Source: Oceanobacillus sp. HTM 045 (GTDB taxonomy: Bacteria > Pseudomonadota > Alphaproteobacteria > Rhodobacterales > Rhodobacteraceae). Taken from it: a DNA stretch of 64,000 bases. The stretch spans positions 186,001-250,000 of the forward strand of contig WNWL01000006.1 in NCBI GenBank assembly GCA_009733745.1. Direction: 5' to 3'. The notes beneath the pieces were generated by a model. The model searched no databases. It saw nothing but the letters and a program-made list of their open reading frames with translations, and was not told where the DNA came from. Positions 8,941 through 16,865 of this stretch are shown here, in pieces (the stretch's first letter is position 1; each line of letters begins with the position of its first letter). Both the position numbers and the translations under genes were made by a program.

Positions 8941-10578
8941 CTACAGATGCGTCGGCTGGAAGCTGTCCGCCTGCGCGCGACCCCAGGGCAGCCGGAACAG
9001 CGCGTGGTCGGTCCCGTCGATCAGCTCGCCCGGCTTCAGCCCCGGGTAGAGGTCCTGGAAGGTCGCCGCGTTCTGCGGGTCGGTCCGCTTCCAGAGGAAG
9101 CGCGGATCGATCTGGCCCGGATGCGTCAGCCCCGCCGCGGCGATGGTCTCGGCCAGCGCCTCCAGCGTCAGCCGGTGGTAGTTCGCCACCCGCTCCGCCT
9201 TGTCCTCCACCACCAGCGCGCGCCAGCGCTTCGGGTCGGTCGTGGCCACGCCGGTCGGGCAATGCCCCGTGTGGCAGGACTGCGCCTGGATGCAGCCGGT
9301 CGCGAACATGAAGGCCCGCGCCGCGTGGCAGATATCCGCCCCCAGCGCGATCGCCCGCACGATGTCGAAGGCCGAGGCGATCTTCCCCGAGGCCACCACC
9401 CGCACCTTGTCGCGCAGGCCGGTCCCGACCAGCGCGTTGTGCACGAAATGCAGCGCGTCGCGCAGCGGCATCCCGACATGGTCGGCGAACTCCAGCGGCG
9501 CCGCGCCGGTGCCGCCCTCCGAGCCGTCCACCGCGATGTAGTCCGGCCCCTCCCCCGTCTCGATCATCGCCTTGCAGAGCGACAGCACCTGCCAGCGATG
9601 CCCGACGCAGAACTTGAGACCGACCGGCTTGCCGCCCGACATCTCCCGCAGTTCCGCCACCCAGTGCATCAGCTCCACTGGCGTGCGGAAGGCGGAGTGC
9701 GCGGCGGGCGAGACCACGTCCCGGTCCATCCCCACCCCGCGGGTCGCGGCGATCTCGGGCGTGATCTTGGCCTTCGGCAGCACGCCCCCGTGGCCCGGCT
9801 TGGCGCCCTGGCTCAGCTTGACCTCGATCATCTTGATCTGGTCCGCCTGCGCCACGTCGCGGAACCGCGCCGGGCTGAAACTGCCGTCCTCGTTGCGGCA
9901 GCCGAAATAGCCCGAGGCGATCTGCCAGACCAGGTCGCCGCCATGCTCGCGGTGATAGGGGCTGACCGCCCCCTCGCCGGTGACCTGCGCGAAATGTCCC
10001 ATCTTCGCGCCCTTGTTCATGGCGCGGATCGCGTTCGGGCTGATCGCGCCGAAGCTCATGCCCGAGATGTTCAGCACCGACGAGGCATAGGGCCGTTTCG
10101 AGCGCGCCTCGCCGACGATCACCCTGAACGGCTCGTGGTTGACCTCCGCCGGCGCCATCGAGTGGTTCAGCCACTCGAAATCCGGGTCGTAGCTGTCCAG
10201 CACCGTGCCGAAGGGCCGCTTGTCCAGCGCGCGCTTGGCCCGCTGGTAGACGATCGCGCGCTTGTCGCGCGAGAACGGGCGGCCGTCCTTGTCGTCCTCG
10301 AAGAAATACTGCCGCATCTCCGGGCGGATCTTCTCGAAGAAGAACCGCAGATGCCCGAGCACCGGGTAGTTCCGCAGGATCGAGTGCTTCGCCTGCGACA
10401 GGTCGTAGGCCCCCACCGCCACCAGCGCGGCGGCGACCAGCGCCAGCACCAGGAAAACGCCCCGCCAGGCCGGCAGCACCAGCGCCAGCACCACGAACAC
10501 CACCACGCAGACCGCGGAGATCGTTACCGCGAGGAACCGCCCCTCGAAGGCGAGGCGGAGCAGGCCGAGCGCGTTCAT
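8941..10578 (-). CDS. FMN-binding glutamate-synthase-family protein, membrane-anchored
   Basis: 545 residues. Two transmembrane helices at residues about 15-58 (VCVVVFVVLALVLPAW, VFLVLALVAAALVAVGAY) precede a glutamate-synthase central FMN domain. Typical segments are NISGMSFGAISPNAIRAMNKGAKMG, PGHGGVLPKAKI, AVDGSEGGTGAAPLEF and KIASAFDIVRAIALGAD. The Cys-rich GCIQAQSCHTGHCPTGVATTDP could hold an Fe-S cluster as in GltB. There is no amidotransferase domain, so it is not a complete glutamate synthase; such stand-alone proteins have no firmly established substrate. Convergent with bpt. Confidence 0.92.
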   Translation of the reverse strand: MNALGLLRLAFEGRFLAVTISAVCVVVFVVLALVLPAWRGVFLVLALVAAALVAVGAYDLSQAKHSILRNYPVLGHLRFFFEKIRPEMRQYFFEDDKDGRPFSRDKRAIVYQRAKRALDKRPFGTVLDSYDPDFEWLNHSMAPAEVNHEPFRVIVGEARSKRPYASSVLNISGMSFGAISPNAIRAMNKGAKMGHFAQVTGEGAVSPYHREHGGDLVWQIASGYFGCRNEDGSFSPARFRDVAQADQIKMIEVKLSQGAKPGHGGVLPKAKITPEIAATRGVGMDRDVVSPAAHSAFRTPVELMHWVAELREMSGGKPVGLKFCVGHRWQVLSLCKAMIETGEGPDYIAVDGSEGGTGAAPLEFADHVGMPLRDALHFVHNALVGTGLRDKVRVVASGKIASAFDIVRAIALGADICHAARAFMFATGCIQAQSCHTGHCPTGVATTDPKRWRALVVEDKAERVANYHRLTLEALAETIAAAGLTHPGQIDPRFLWKRTDPQNAATFQDLYPGLKPGELIDGTDHALFRLPWGRAQADSFQPTHL

Positions 10579-10681
10579 CTTGGTCCCCCACGGCAGGCCG
10601 GGCCGAGTTCCCGGACCGGCAAACTAGGCCAGCCGCACCACGCCGCGCAATCACGGCGAGTGTCACGAACGCACGAATCCG

Positions 10682-11419
10682 TCATCCCGGCCCCTGCGCG
10701 GCCGGCGCGGCCCCGACCGCCGGCGCCGCGCCCAGCTCGCGCAGCAGCTTCGCCGCGATTGCCGCCGGGAAATCCTCGTAGCCGTCGATCGCCGCGACGA
10801 AGGCCCCCGGTCCGCCGGCCACGAAGCGGCGAAAGTAGCCGTCGAGCCCGCGGTCGTCGGCGCGGATCGCCAGCCCGTTCACGGTGATCCCCGCCTGCAT
10901 CGCCCAGCCCCGCCCGGCCACCGGCTCCGGCCCGCCATTGGAGCGCCCGTCGCCCGACAGGTCGATCACCTGCCGGAACCCCGCAATCCCGTTCGCCGCC
11001 AGCGCCTCGGTCGCGCCGATCAGCGCCGAGCCGATCGCCGTGCTTTCGCCCAGCGATGCCCGCGGCAGCCCCTCGACCGCCGCGGCGAAGCGCGACGCGC
11101 TGGCGGCGTCCTGCACCAGGTACCAGCCGATCTCGCCCGGCTCCTGCGGCCAGCCGGACCACTGCATCACCCCGACCGCGATGCCGCCCGGGTGCTTGAG
11201 GATCTGCTCCACCAGCACCTCGCTGCGGAAGGCGGCGGCGATGCCGTCGACCTGCACCCGGTACTCGGCGTTGTCCACGCTGGCGGAGACGTCGAGCGCG
11301 AGCAGCAGCTCGACCGAGACGAACTCCTCGCCCCGCGCCGGCGCGGCGAGGCCGGCGCAAACGCAAACGGCCGCGCCAAGGGCGCGGCCGTGTCTCTTTC
11401 CCGATGGGCGCGTGGTCAG
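10682..11419 (-). CDS. DUF1194 protein with von Willebrand A-like domain
   Basis: The secreted-type VWA fold starts with LLLALDVSASVDNAEY (MIDAS DxSxS) and continues with VIDLSGDGRSNGG and GITVNGLAIRADD, typical of DUF1194. A signal-like stretch ALGAAVCVCAGLAAPARG precedes it. There is no ATG, GTG or TTG between the upstream gene's stop and the domain. The best-placed start is CTG at 11419, which overlaps the upstream TGA as CTGA; starting from ATG at 11572 would bury the signal peptide behind 50 residues read from inside the upstream gene. Start is uncertain, domain is not. Confidence 0.8.
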   Translation of the reverse strand: MTTRPSGKRHGRALGAAVCVCAGLAAPARGEEFVSVELLLALDVSASVDNAEYRVQVDGIAAAFRSEVLVEQILKHPGGIAVGVMQWSGWPQEPGEIGWYLVQDAASASRFAAAVEGLPRASLGESTAIGSALIGATEALAANGIAGFRQVIDLSGDGRSNGGPEPVAGRGWAMQAGITVNGLAIRADDRGLDGYFRRFVAGGPGAFVAAIDGYEDFPAAIAAKLLRELGAAPAVGAAPAAQGPG

Positions 11420-13920
11420 GACGCGAAGCCGATCTGGCGCACCTGCCCGCCGCCCGTGTCCTTCTCGCGGCCGGCCGGCGGCGCGACGGCGAGCCTGCCC
11501 GGCACCCGCGCGGCGGTCAGCCGGGCGAAGGCCTGCGCGTAGGTCTCCGACTTCCGCGGCCCGCCGGACCACTCGACGAAGGCGGCGCGCATCAGCGGCG
11601 TCGGCGTCGGAAGCTGGCCATCGTCGGTCAGGTCGGGCTCCAGCCCGCGGCTGACAAGGTCGTCCGCGGCGGAGAACACCCGCTCCAGCACCTCGCTGGC
11701 GAGCGTCGCGTCGTCCGTGCCCGGTTCCAGCCCGGCATAGTCGACGATGTCGCCGGTGAAGCGGTCGTCGCGCAGCGCGCTCAGCACGAGGCCCAGCATC
11801 TGCGCCGCGAGGTCGGGCCGCTCGGTGCCGTTCTCGACCGGGATCGGCAGCGGCGTCGGCGCGCTGTGGAACCAGGCCACGGCGAGCTGCGGCGCATTCT
11901 CCTCGCCCAGCATGGTGCGAAGCCGTGCGGTGCGCAGCACGAACCGGTCCGGCCCGGTGACCACCGCGACGACCGGCGTGAAGCCGACACCGGAAGCGAA
12001 GGTCTCGCCGATGATGCCGTCCAGCCCCTCGATGTTGAGGGTCCCGCCGGACCGCACGCCCGGCTGCTCCTGCGCGGCGGGCTTCTGCGGCTCCGGCTGC
12101 GGCTCGGGCGCGGCTTCCGCGGCGACGGGCTCCTCGGCAACAGGTTCCTCGACAACCGGTTCGGCCACGGTCTCGGCCACCAGTTCCACGGGCGCCTCAA
12201 ACTCCGCGGCGAGCGGCGCCGGCTCATCGAGATCGGCAAGCTCCGCCTCGGGCGCGGCGTCCTCGATCTCGGCAACGACCTCGGCGGCGTCCTCGATCTC
12301 GGCCACGTCCTCGGCGACCGGCTTCGGCGCCTCGACGATCTCGTCCTCGATCGCCTCTTCCGCCGCGACCTCCTCGATCACCGGCTCCGCAACGGGTTCT
12401 TCCACAACGGGTTCTTCCGCAACCGACTCGGGCGCAATCTCGGTCGGCTTCTCCGAACCAGCGTCCGGGCCCGCGGATGCGGCGATGAACTCCATCACGT
12501 CCACCGCGGGAAGCTCGTGCGTCGGCTCTTCCGGCTGGACGAGACCACGCGACGGCGCCGTGCGGCCGACGGGCTGGTGGTTCACGGGCGCGATGATCTC
12601 GCGCGCGGCCTCCGCCATGTCCGCGAAGTTGCGCTCGGCAGCCGGGCGATCCATCGCCGGACGGTCCATTGCCGGGCGGTCCATTTCAGTTCGCTCGGCC
12701 GCGGGCTGCTGCGGCATCAGCATCGGGTCGGGCCGCGCCGCCACGCCGTCCACGCGGGCGCGGGCGGCACGCGCGAGCGCGCGGGCCTTCGCCTTCGCGG
12801 CGAAACGCTGCACCGCCTGCGAGTTCGACGACGGCGCCGCGCGCTTGAGCGACAGCTTCGCTGCCGGGCGCGCCAGCGGCTCGTCCTGGCGGAACGGGTT
12901 GGCCTCGGCGGCATGCTCGCCCGATGCCTGTTCGCCGCGCTGGAGGCGCAGCACCGAAACTGGCTCGGACGGCATCTCGGCGACGGTCCGCACCGGCGCA
13001 TCGGCCGCCGGCTGCTCGGGCACGTTCTCGGCAACCTCCTGCGCGGGCTTCTCGACCGGCTTCATCCGCACCACGGCGGCGGCAGCCATCGCCTCGGCCG
13101 CGGGGTCGCGGCGCGACAGGGCGAGCGGCGCCTCGGCGGCTGCGGGAGCAACAGGCGCGGGAGCAACGGGAGCGGCTGCAACGGGTGCGGGCGCATCGAG
13201 ATCGGGCGGGACCGGCGGCACCGAGCGCAACGCCGGCTTGCGGTTGGTGGCCACGTCGGCGCGGCCCTCCTCAACGTCGCGGGCGCCGCGGTTGCGCAGG
13301 CGGCTGAGAAGCCCCATGCCGGCGCGTGCCGGCGCCTCGCCCATGTCGCGCTCCAGCTTCGCGGCGACGTCCACGTCGCCCATGTCGCGGCGGCTGCGCT
13401 TCACGGGTGCCTCGACCGGCTCGGCATCTGCCGGCCTGGATTCTGCGTGCTTGGTATCTGCGGGCCTGGTTGCAACCGGCTCCGGCGCGGCGGCCTTCGC
13501 CTCGACCCTCTTCGCTACTGGAGTCGCGGCGGCGGGAGTCGCGGCAGCGGACTTCGTGGCGGCGGGCGGCGCGGCCTGCACCTCCGCGGGGATCTCGGCG
13601 ACCGGAGCCTTGGCGGCCGGGGCTTCCGCGACCGCGACCGGGTCGCGGAGCGGCAGCGGCTCTTCAGCCGCGTCCTCGGCGGCGGCAACCGCGGGCTCTG
13701 CAACCTCCGCCGCAGCTTCCGCGACCGGCGCGGAGGCTGTGGCTGAGGCCGGAGCGGCGTGTTTCGCCGTCAGCACCAGGTCTTCCTGTTCCGCGAGCGG
13801 GTCGTCCGCGGCAAACGCGTCTTCGGCACCCTCTGCCGGTTCATCGAAGAGACCGGCGATCATGTCGAGCCGCGCTTGCAGCCGATCGTCGATGTCGCGA
13901 TGGAGAATCTTCTTGAACAT
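11416..13920 (-). CDS. Large Ala/Pro/Glu-rich protein of unknown function
   Basis: 834 residues from ATG 13920. The N-terminus MFKKILHRDIDDRLQARLDMIAGLF is a short ordered helix. Residues about 30-600 are low complexity, with many VEAP, AEEP and VAEP steps and a triple MDRPA repeat. An ordered C-terminal domain of about 220 residues follows (from LNIEGLDGIIGETFASGV), holding VVAVVTGPDRFVLRTARLR and AQMLGLVLSALRDDRF. I recognise no family. The architecture resembles scaffolds with a long flexible linker between two ordered ends. It is translationally coupled to the DUF1194 gene downstream, and the start is downstream of a TTCTCA-AC-TGAGAA palindrome. Confidence 0.78.
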   Translation of the reverse strand: MFKKILHRDIDDRLQARLDMIAGLFDEPAEGAEDAFAADDPLAEQEDLVLTAKHAAPASATASAPVAEAAAEVAEPAVAAAEDAAEEPLPLRDPVAVAEAPAAKAPVAEIPAEVQAAPPAATKSAAATPAAATPVAKRVEAKAAAPEPVATRPADTKHAESRPADAEPVEAPVKRSRRDMGDVDVAAKLERDMGEAPARAGMGLLSRLRNRGARDVEEGRADVATNRKPALRSVPPVPPDLDAPAPVAAAPVAPAPVAPAAAEAPLALSRRDPAAEAMAAAAVVRMKPVEKPAQEVAENVPEQPAADAPVRTVAEMPSEPVSVLRLQRGEQASGEHAAEANPFRQDEPLARPAAKLSLKRAAPSSNSQAVQRFAAKAKARALARAARARVDGVAARPDPMLMPQQPAAERTEMDRPAMDRPAMDRPAAERNFADMAEAAREIIAPVNHQPVGRTAPSRGLVQPEEPTHELPAVDVMEFIAASAGPDAGSEKPTEIAPESVAEEPVVEEPVAEPVIEEVAAEEAIEDEIVEAPKPVAEDVAEIEDAAEVVAEIEDAAPEAELADLDEPAPLAAEFEAPVELVAETVAEPVVEEPVAEEPVAAEAAPEPQPEPQKPAAQEQPGVRSGGTLNIEGLDGIIGETFASGVGFTPVVAVVTGPDRFVLRTARLRTMLGEENAPQLAVAWFHSAPTPLPIPVENGTERPDLAAQMLGLVLSALRDDRFTGDIVDYAGLEPGTDDATLASEVLERVFSAADDLVSRGLEPDLTDDGQLPTPTPLMRAAFVEWSGGPRKSETYAQAFARLTAARVPGRLAVAPPAGREKDTGGGQVRQIGFAS
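12641..12685 (-). repeat. 3 x 15-bp tandem repeat inside the 834-residue protein
   Basis: Three consecutive 15-base units that differ at a few positions (for example GCCGGACGGTCCATT) encode MDRPA three times. Being a multiple of three, the repeat can expand without a frameshift. Confidence 0.85.
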
Positions 13921-13943
13921 CACGCGTCCTCGGCACGAAGGCG

Positions 13944-13957
13944 TTCTCAACTGAGAA
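13944..13957. promoter_or_regulatory. Palindrome TTCTCA-AC-TGAGAA upstream of the 834-residue protein
   Basis: Perfect 6-2-6 inverted repeat ending 24 bases before the ATG at 13920. Size and position suit a dimeric repressor or activator site, but nothing identifies the regulator. The rest of the gap 13958-14114 is comparatively AT-rich and shows no gene. Confidence 0.35.
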
Positions 13958-14114
13958 TAGATACCATGAGCTACCGTCTTGTTAAGGCTTTACATTCAAA
14001 TCGACCCTTTTTTCGCGGCTTGGTTGCGGCACGAAATCGGGACAAGGACAAGACGCGAACACTTTCAGACAGAAATGTGACGGAATGGCTACCTGTGCGT
14101 GTGTGGCGCGAATC

Positions 14115-14807
14115 TCACAACGAAAGGATGCCGCTCTCGATCGCGTAGCGAGTCAATCCCGCCGTCGAGGAATGGCCGATCTTGCGCTTGATGTTCTTGC
14201 GGTGGGTCTCGACCGTGCGGATCGAGATGTCGAGTTCGCGGGCGATTTCCTTGTTGGATCGGCCCTTTGCAACGAGAAGCAGCACCGATTGCTCGCGCGT
14301 GGTCAGCGTCTGGGTCGAGCGCGACCGGGTGCGGTCGTGGCGCAGGTAGTGCGAGACGCGGGCCGAGAAGTAGACCCCGCCGGCGTGCACGGCACGGATC
14401 GCGGCGGCGATCTCGGCCGTGGGCCCGTCCTTCAGGACGTAGCCGCTGGCGCCATATTCCAGAGCAGTTTCAACGTATTCGCGCGAATCGTGCATGGAGA
14501 GGATGAGGAATTTCATCTCCGGGTGGCGCTCCCGCAGGATCTCGGTCGCGTCCAGCCCGTTCATGCCCGGCATGTTGACGTCGACCAGCATGATGTCGGG
14601 CATCAGCCGGTCGGCCAGGTCGATCGCCTCGGCGCCGTCGGAGGCGGTGCCGACGATCTCGATCCCGTCCAGCCCGTCGAGGCAGGACTGCACGCCCTCC
14701 AGCACGAGCGGGTGGTCGTCGACGAGAATCGTGCGAATCGGTCCCTCGGCGCCGGATTCCGGCCCTGATGGACTGATTCCCCCGCCATTTCCCGTGCCAC
14801 CGCTCAT
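14115..14807 (-). CDS. NarL/FixJ-family response regulator
   Basis: 230 residues. The receiver domain begins with ILVDDHPLVLEGV (acidic pair Asp30-31), has phosphoacceptor Asp76 in LVDVNMPGMNG, and a conserved Lys in VLKDG. The C-terminal LuxR-type helix-turn-helix is LTTREQSVLLLVAKGRSNKEIA followed by ISIRTVETHRKNI. A Gly/Ser-rich 22-residue N-terminal leader precedes the receiver. The start overlaps the end of the kinase gene by four bases, so the two form a cotranscribed two-component pair. Proteins of this class bind TACYYMT heptamers, and such heptamers occur in the 412-bp region in front of the divergent TRAP operon. Confidence 0.95.
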   Translation of the reverse strand: MSGGTGNGGGISPSGPESGAEGPIRTILVDDHPLVLEGVQSCLDGLDGIEIVGTASDGAEAIDLADRLMPDIMLVDVNMPGMNGLDATEILRERHPEMKFLILSMHDSREYVETALEYGASGYVLKDGPTAEIAAAIRAVHAGGVYFSARVSHYLRHDRTRSRSTQTLTTREQSVLLLVAKGRSNKEIARELDISIRTVETHRKNIKRKIGHSSTAGLTRYAIESGILSL

Positions 14808-16453
14808 TCGGCCGCCTCCGCAGATGTTTCCCCTGAAGACGGATCGGGCAGCACGATCAGGCTGCGCGGCATCCGCGCCTCGATCCGCACGCCGCGGCCG
14901 GTGTCGCGCACGGTGAGCGTGCCGCCGAACCGCTCGACCCGCTCGCGCATGTTGCGCAGCCCGATCCCGGTGCCGCGCCGCCCGCGGAAGCCGCCGCCGT
15001 CGTCCTCGAAGGCGAAGACCAGCGAGCCGCCCTCGCCGGTGAAGCTGACGTCCACGTGGGTCGCCCTGGCGTGGCGCTCGGTGTTGGTCAGCGCCTCCTG
15101 CGCCACGCGGTAGATCGCCGTCTTGGCGTCGGGCTGCATCAGGTTCTTGAAGGCCGACCAGTGCAGGTCAACCGTGATGCCGGTGCGCTCGGAGAAGTCG
15201 TCGGTCAACGCCTCGATCGCGGCGGAGAGGCCGAGGTCGTCCAGCATCACCGGGCGCAGGTCGCGCGAGATCCGCCGCACCTCGCCGATCGCCAGCGCCA
15301 GCCGCTCGCCGGCGCGGTCCAGCGCCTCGACGCCGGGGCTGGCTGGATCATCACCCGACGCCTCCCCCGCCGGTCCGATCTGCATCCGCGCCTTCTCGAT
15401 TGCGAACCGGGCCGAGACGAGGATCTGGCTGATGCCGTCGTGCAGCTCGCGCGCGACGCGCCCGCGCTCCTCCTCCTGCACGTCGATGACGCGCTGGGTC
15501 AGCACCCGCTGGCGGCTGTCGGCCTGGCGCCGCTCGCGCATGGCGACGAGCTGGCCCGCGACGAACACCATCGCGAGGCAGCCGAAGGTCACCAGGGCGA
15601 GGTAGACGAGGAAGGTGTCGATCCGCGCATGCACCCCCTCCTCCACCGCGTGGAGGCCCGAAACCACGTCGTCGACATAGACCGCGGTGCCGATCACCCA
15701 GTTCCACTTGTCGAGCGTCACCGCGTAGGTGATCTTGTCGCGCGCCCCCAGCAGGCTGTCGCCCGGCCCCTCGGGTATGTCCCAGAAGATCGGCGGCAGC
15801 GCGCCGCCGGTGCGGGCCTGGTCCAGCATCTCGCGCACCGCGGGCGGGCTGTGCGAGGGGTCGGTCACGTCGAGCCACGCCCCCTCCGGCGCGGCGTCGG
15901 GCGCGGGGTGGATCAGCGTCTGCCCGTGGATGTCGTAGGCGAAGAAATAGCCCTTGGCCTGGTAGGCCAGCCGCGACAGTACCTGCTTGGCCGCTTCCTT
16001 GGCCTCGGTGTCGTCCGGGCTGGCAGTGTCGTAGATCAGGCTGATCGAGGTGAGCGCGAGGCTCATGTAGTTGACCAGCTCCATCTGCTTGGCGGCGATG
16101 AGCTGGCGCTCGATCGAGCGCATCTCCTCCGCCGCCAGCCGCCGGGCGCCGTCGCGCAGGATCAGCGCGATAACCAGCGTCGCCGCGATCAGCGGCAGGA
16201 GCGAGAACAGGATGGTGCGCCGCCTGCGCCGGGCCTGATCCCCGGCCTGCGTCCCGAACCCGGTCTCGACGCCAGCCTCGCCCCCGGGCTCAGCCGCGGA
16301 CCCAGTTCCGCCCCCGGCACCACGCCCGGTCCCGTGCCCAGTCCCGTGCCCGGTCCCGTGCCCTGCCCCCGGCACACCGCCGGATGCCGCCCGGCCGGGC
16401 CCGTTTCCGCCAGACTGGTCCACGCCGGAATCCTGCTTCACCTGTGCTCCCAT
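14804..16453 (-). CDS. Sensor histidine kinase with extracytoplasmic Cache domain
   Basis: 549 residues. A Gly-rich cytoplasmic leader (1-75) is followed by a basic cluster and TM1 (about 81-99). A Cache-type sensor loop comes next, with YFFAYDIHGQTLIHP and DKWNWVIGTAVYVDDV, then TM2, then a HisKA_3 dimerisation domain with EEERGRVARELHDGISQIL (the phospho-His is in ELHDG), and an ATPase domain with NTERHARATHVDV and GTGIGLRNMRERV. Cache domains of this type commonly bind small organic acids. Position next to a TRAP transporter for oxo-acids suggests it senses that substrate (inference). ATG at 16453 chosen; the upstream reading frame is unrelated. Confidence 0.93.
   Translation of the reverse strand: MGAQVKQDSGVDQSGGNGPGRAASGGVPGAGHGTGHGTGHGTGRGAGGGTGSAAEPGGEAGVETGFGTQAGDQARRRRRTILFSLLPLIAATLVIALILRDGARRLAAEEMRSIERQLIAAKQMELVNYMSLALTSISLIYDTASPDDTEAKEAAKQVLSRLAYQAKGYFFAYDIHGQTLIHPAPDAAPEGAWLDVTDPSHSPPAVREMLDQARTGGALPPIFWDIPEGPGDSLLGARDKITYAVTLDKWNWVIGTAVYVDDVVSGLHAVEEGVHARIDTFLVYLALVTFGCLAMVFVAGQLVAMRERRQADSRQRVLTQRVIDVQEEERGRVARELHDGISQILVSARFAIEKARMQIGPAGEASGDDPASPGVEALDRAGERLALAIGEVRRISRDLRPVMLDDLGLSAAIEALTDDFSERTGITVDLHWSAFKNLMQPDAKTAIYRVAQEALTNTERHARATHVDVSFTGEGGSLVFAFEDDGGGFRGRRGTGIGLRNMRERVERFGGTLTVRDTGRGVRIEARMPRSLIVLPDPSSGETSAEAAE
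16328..16363 (-). repeat. 3 x 12-bp tandem repeat in the kinase N-terminus
   Basis: Units of GGTCCCGTGCCC or AGTCCCGTGCCC, three in a row, encode the GHGT-type Gly-rich repeats before the first transmembrane helix. Confidence 0.8.
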
Positions 16454-16714
16454 TCCGCCACCCACTGTTTCCACCCTAGCTAGCAGGCCCACCCGCCCCG
16501 TGGAAGGCCCGCCCGGACCACCGGCCCTGCCGCCACGTTGCCGTCGCGACCGCCCGGACGCGCGTTTCCTGCACGGCGACAATGCCCGGAGAGCCCCGCC
16601 CCGGCTTGCCTTCCGAAACCGAATCCCGGGCCTCGCCGCGCTGGCATCCCACGCCGGCCGGTGCCGCACCGTTCCCCGGCCCGACACCGGGTATCCCGGA
16701 AACCGGCCCCAAAC

Positions 16715-16732
16715 ATACCCACTAATGGGTAT
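16715..16732. promoter_or_regulatory. NarL-type 7-2-7 inverted heptamer operator candidate
   Basis: ATACCCA-CTAA-TGGGTAT is a perfect inverted repeat. Read as heptamers it is TACCCAC-TA-ATGGGTA, the 7-2-7 spacing known for NarL-family regulators (consensus TACYYMT). It lies between the divergent kinase and dctP genes, 134 bases before the dctP start. A single further exact TACCCAT lies at 16759-16765. The rest of the 412-base gap (16454-16865) contains no gene I can support. Confidence 0.6.
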
Positions 16733-16758
16733 AAGACATCCGTACTGTACCCCCGAAC

Positions 16759-16765
16759 TACCCAT
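16759..16765 (+). promoter_or_regulatory. Third TACCCAT heptamer upstream of dctP
   Basis: Exact match to TACYYMT, 27 bases downstream of the 7-2-7 site and 101 bases before the dctP start. Likely part of the same regulatory array. Confidence 0.4.
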
Positions 16766-16865
16766 TCCGGGGCCTTTACCGCTGGAAGCCCGTTCTTATT
16801 CTGCGCAAACTCGAATCGCCCGGCGAAGGCGGGGCACAGTCAAAAACGATCTATGGGAGGACACA

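Noticed and set aside
11404-13954. Two long plus-strand frames opposite the 834-residue gene
   Set aside because: Both are composition artefacts (Gly/Arg-rich or Ser/Ala-rich). The minus frame alone has an ordered C-terminal domain and a sensible start.
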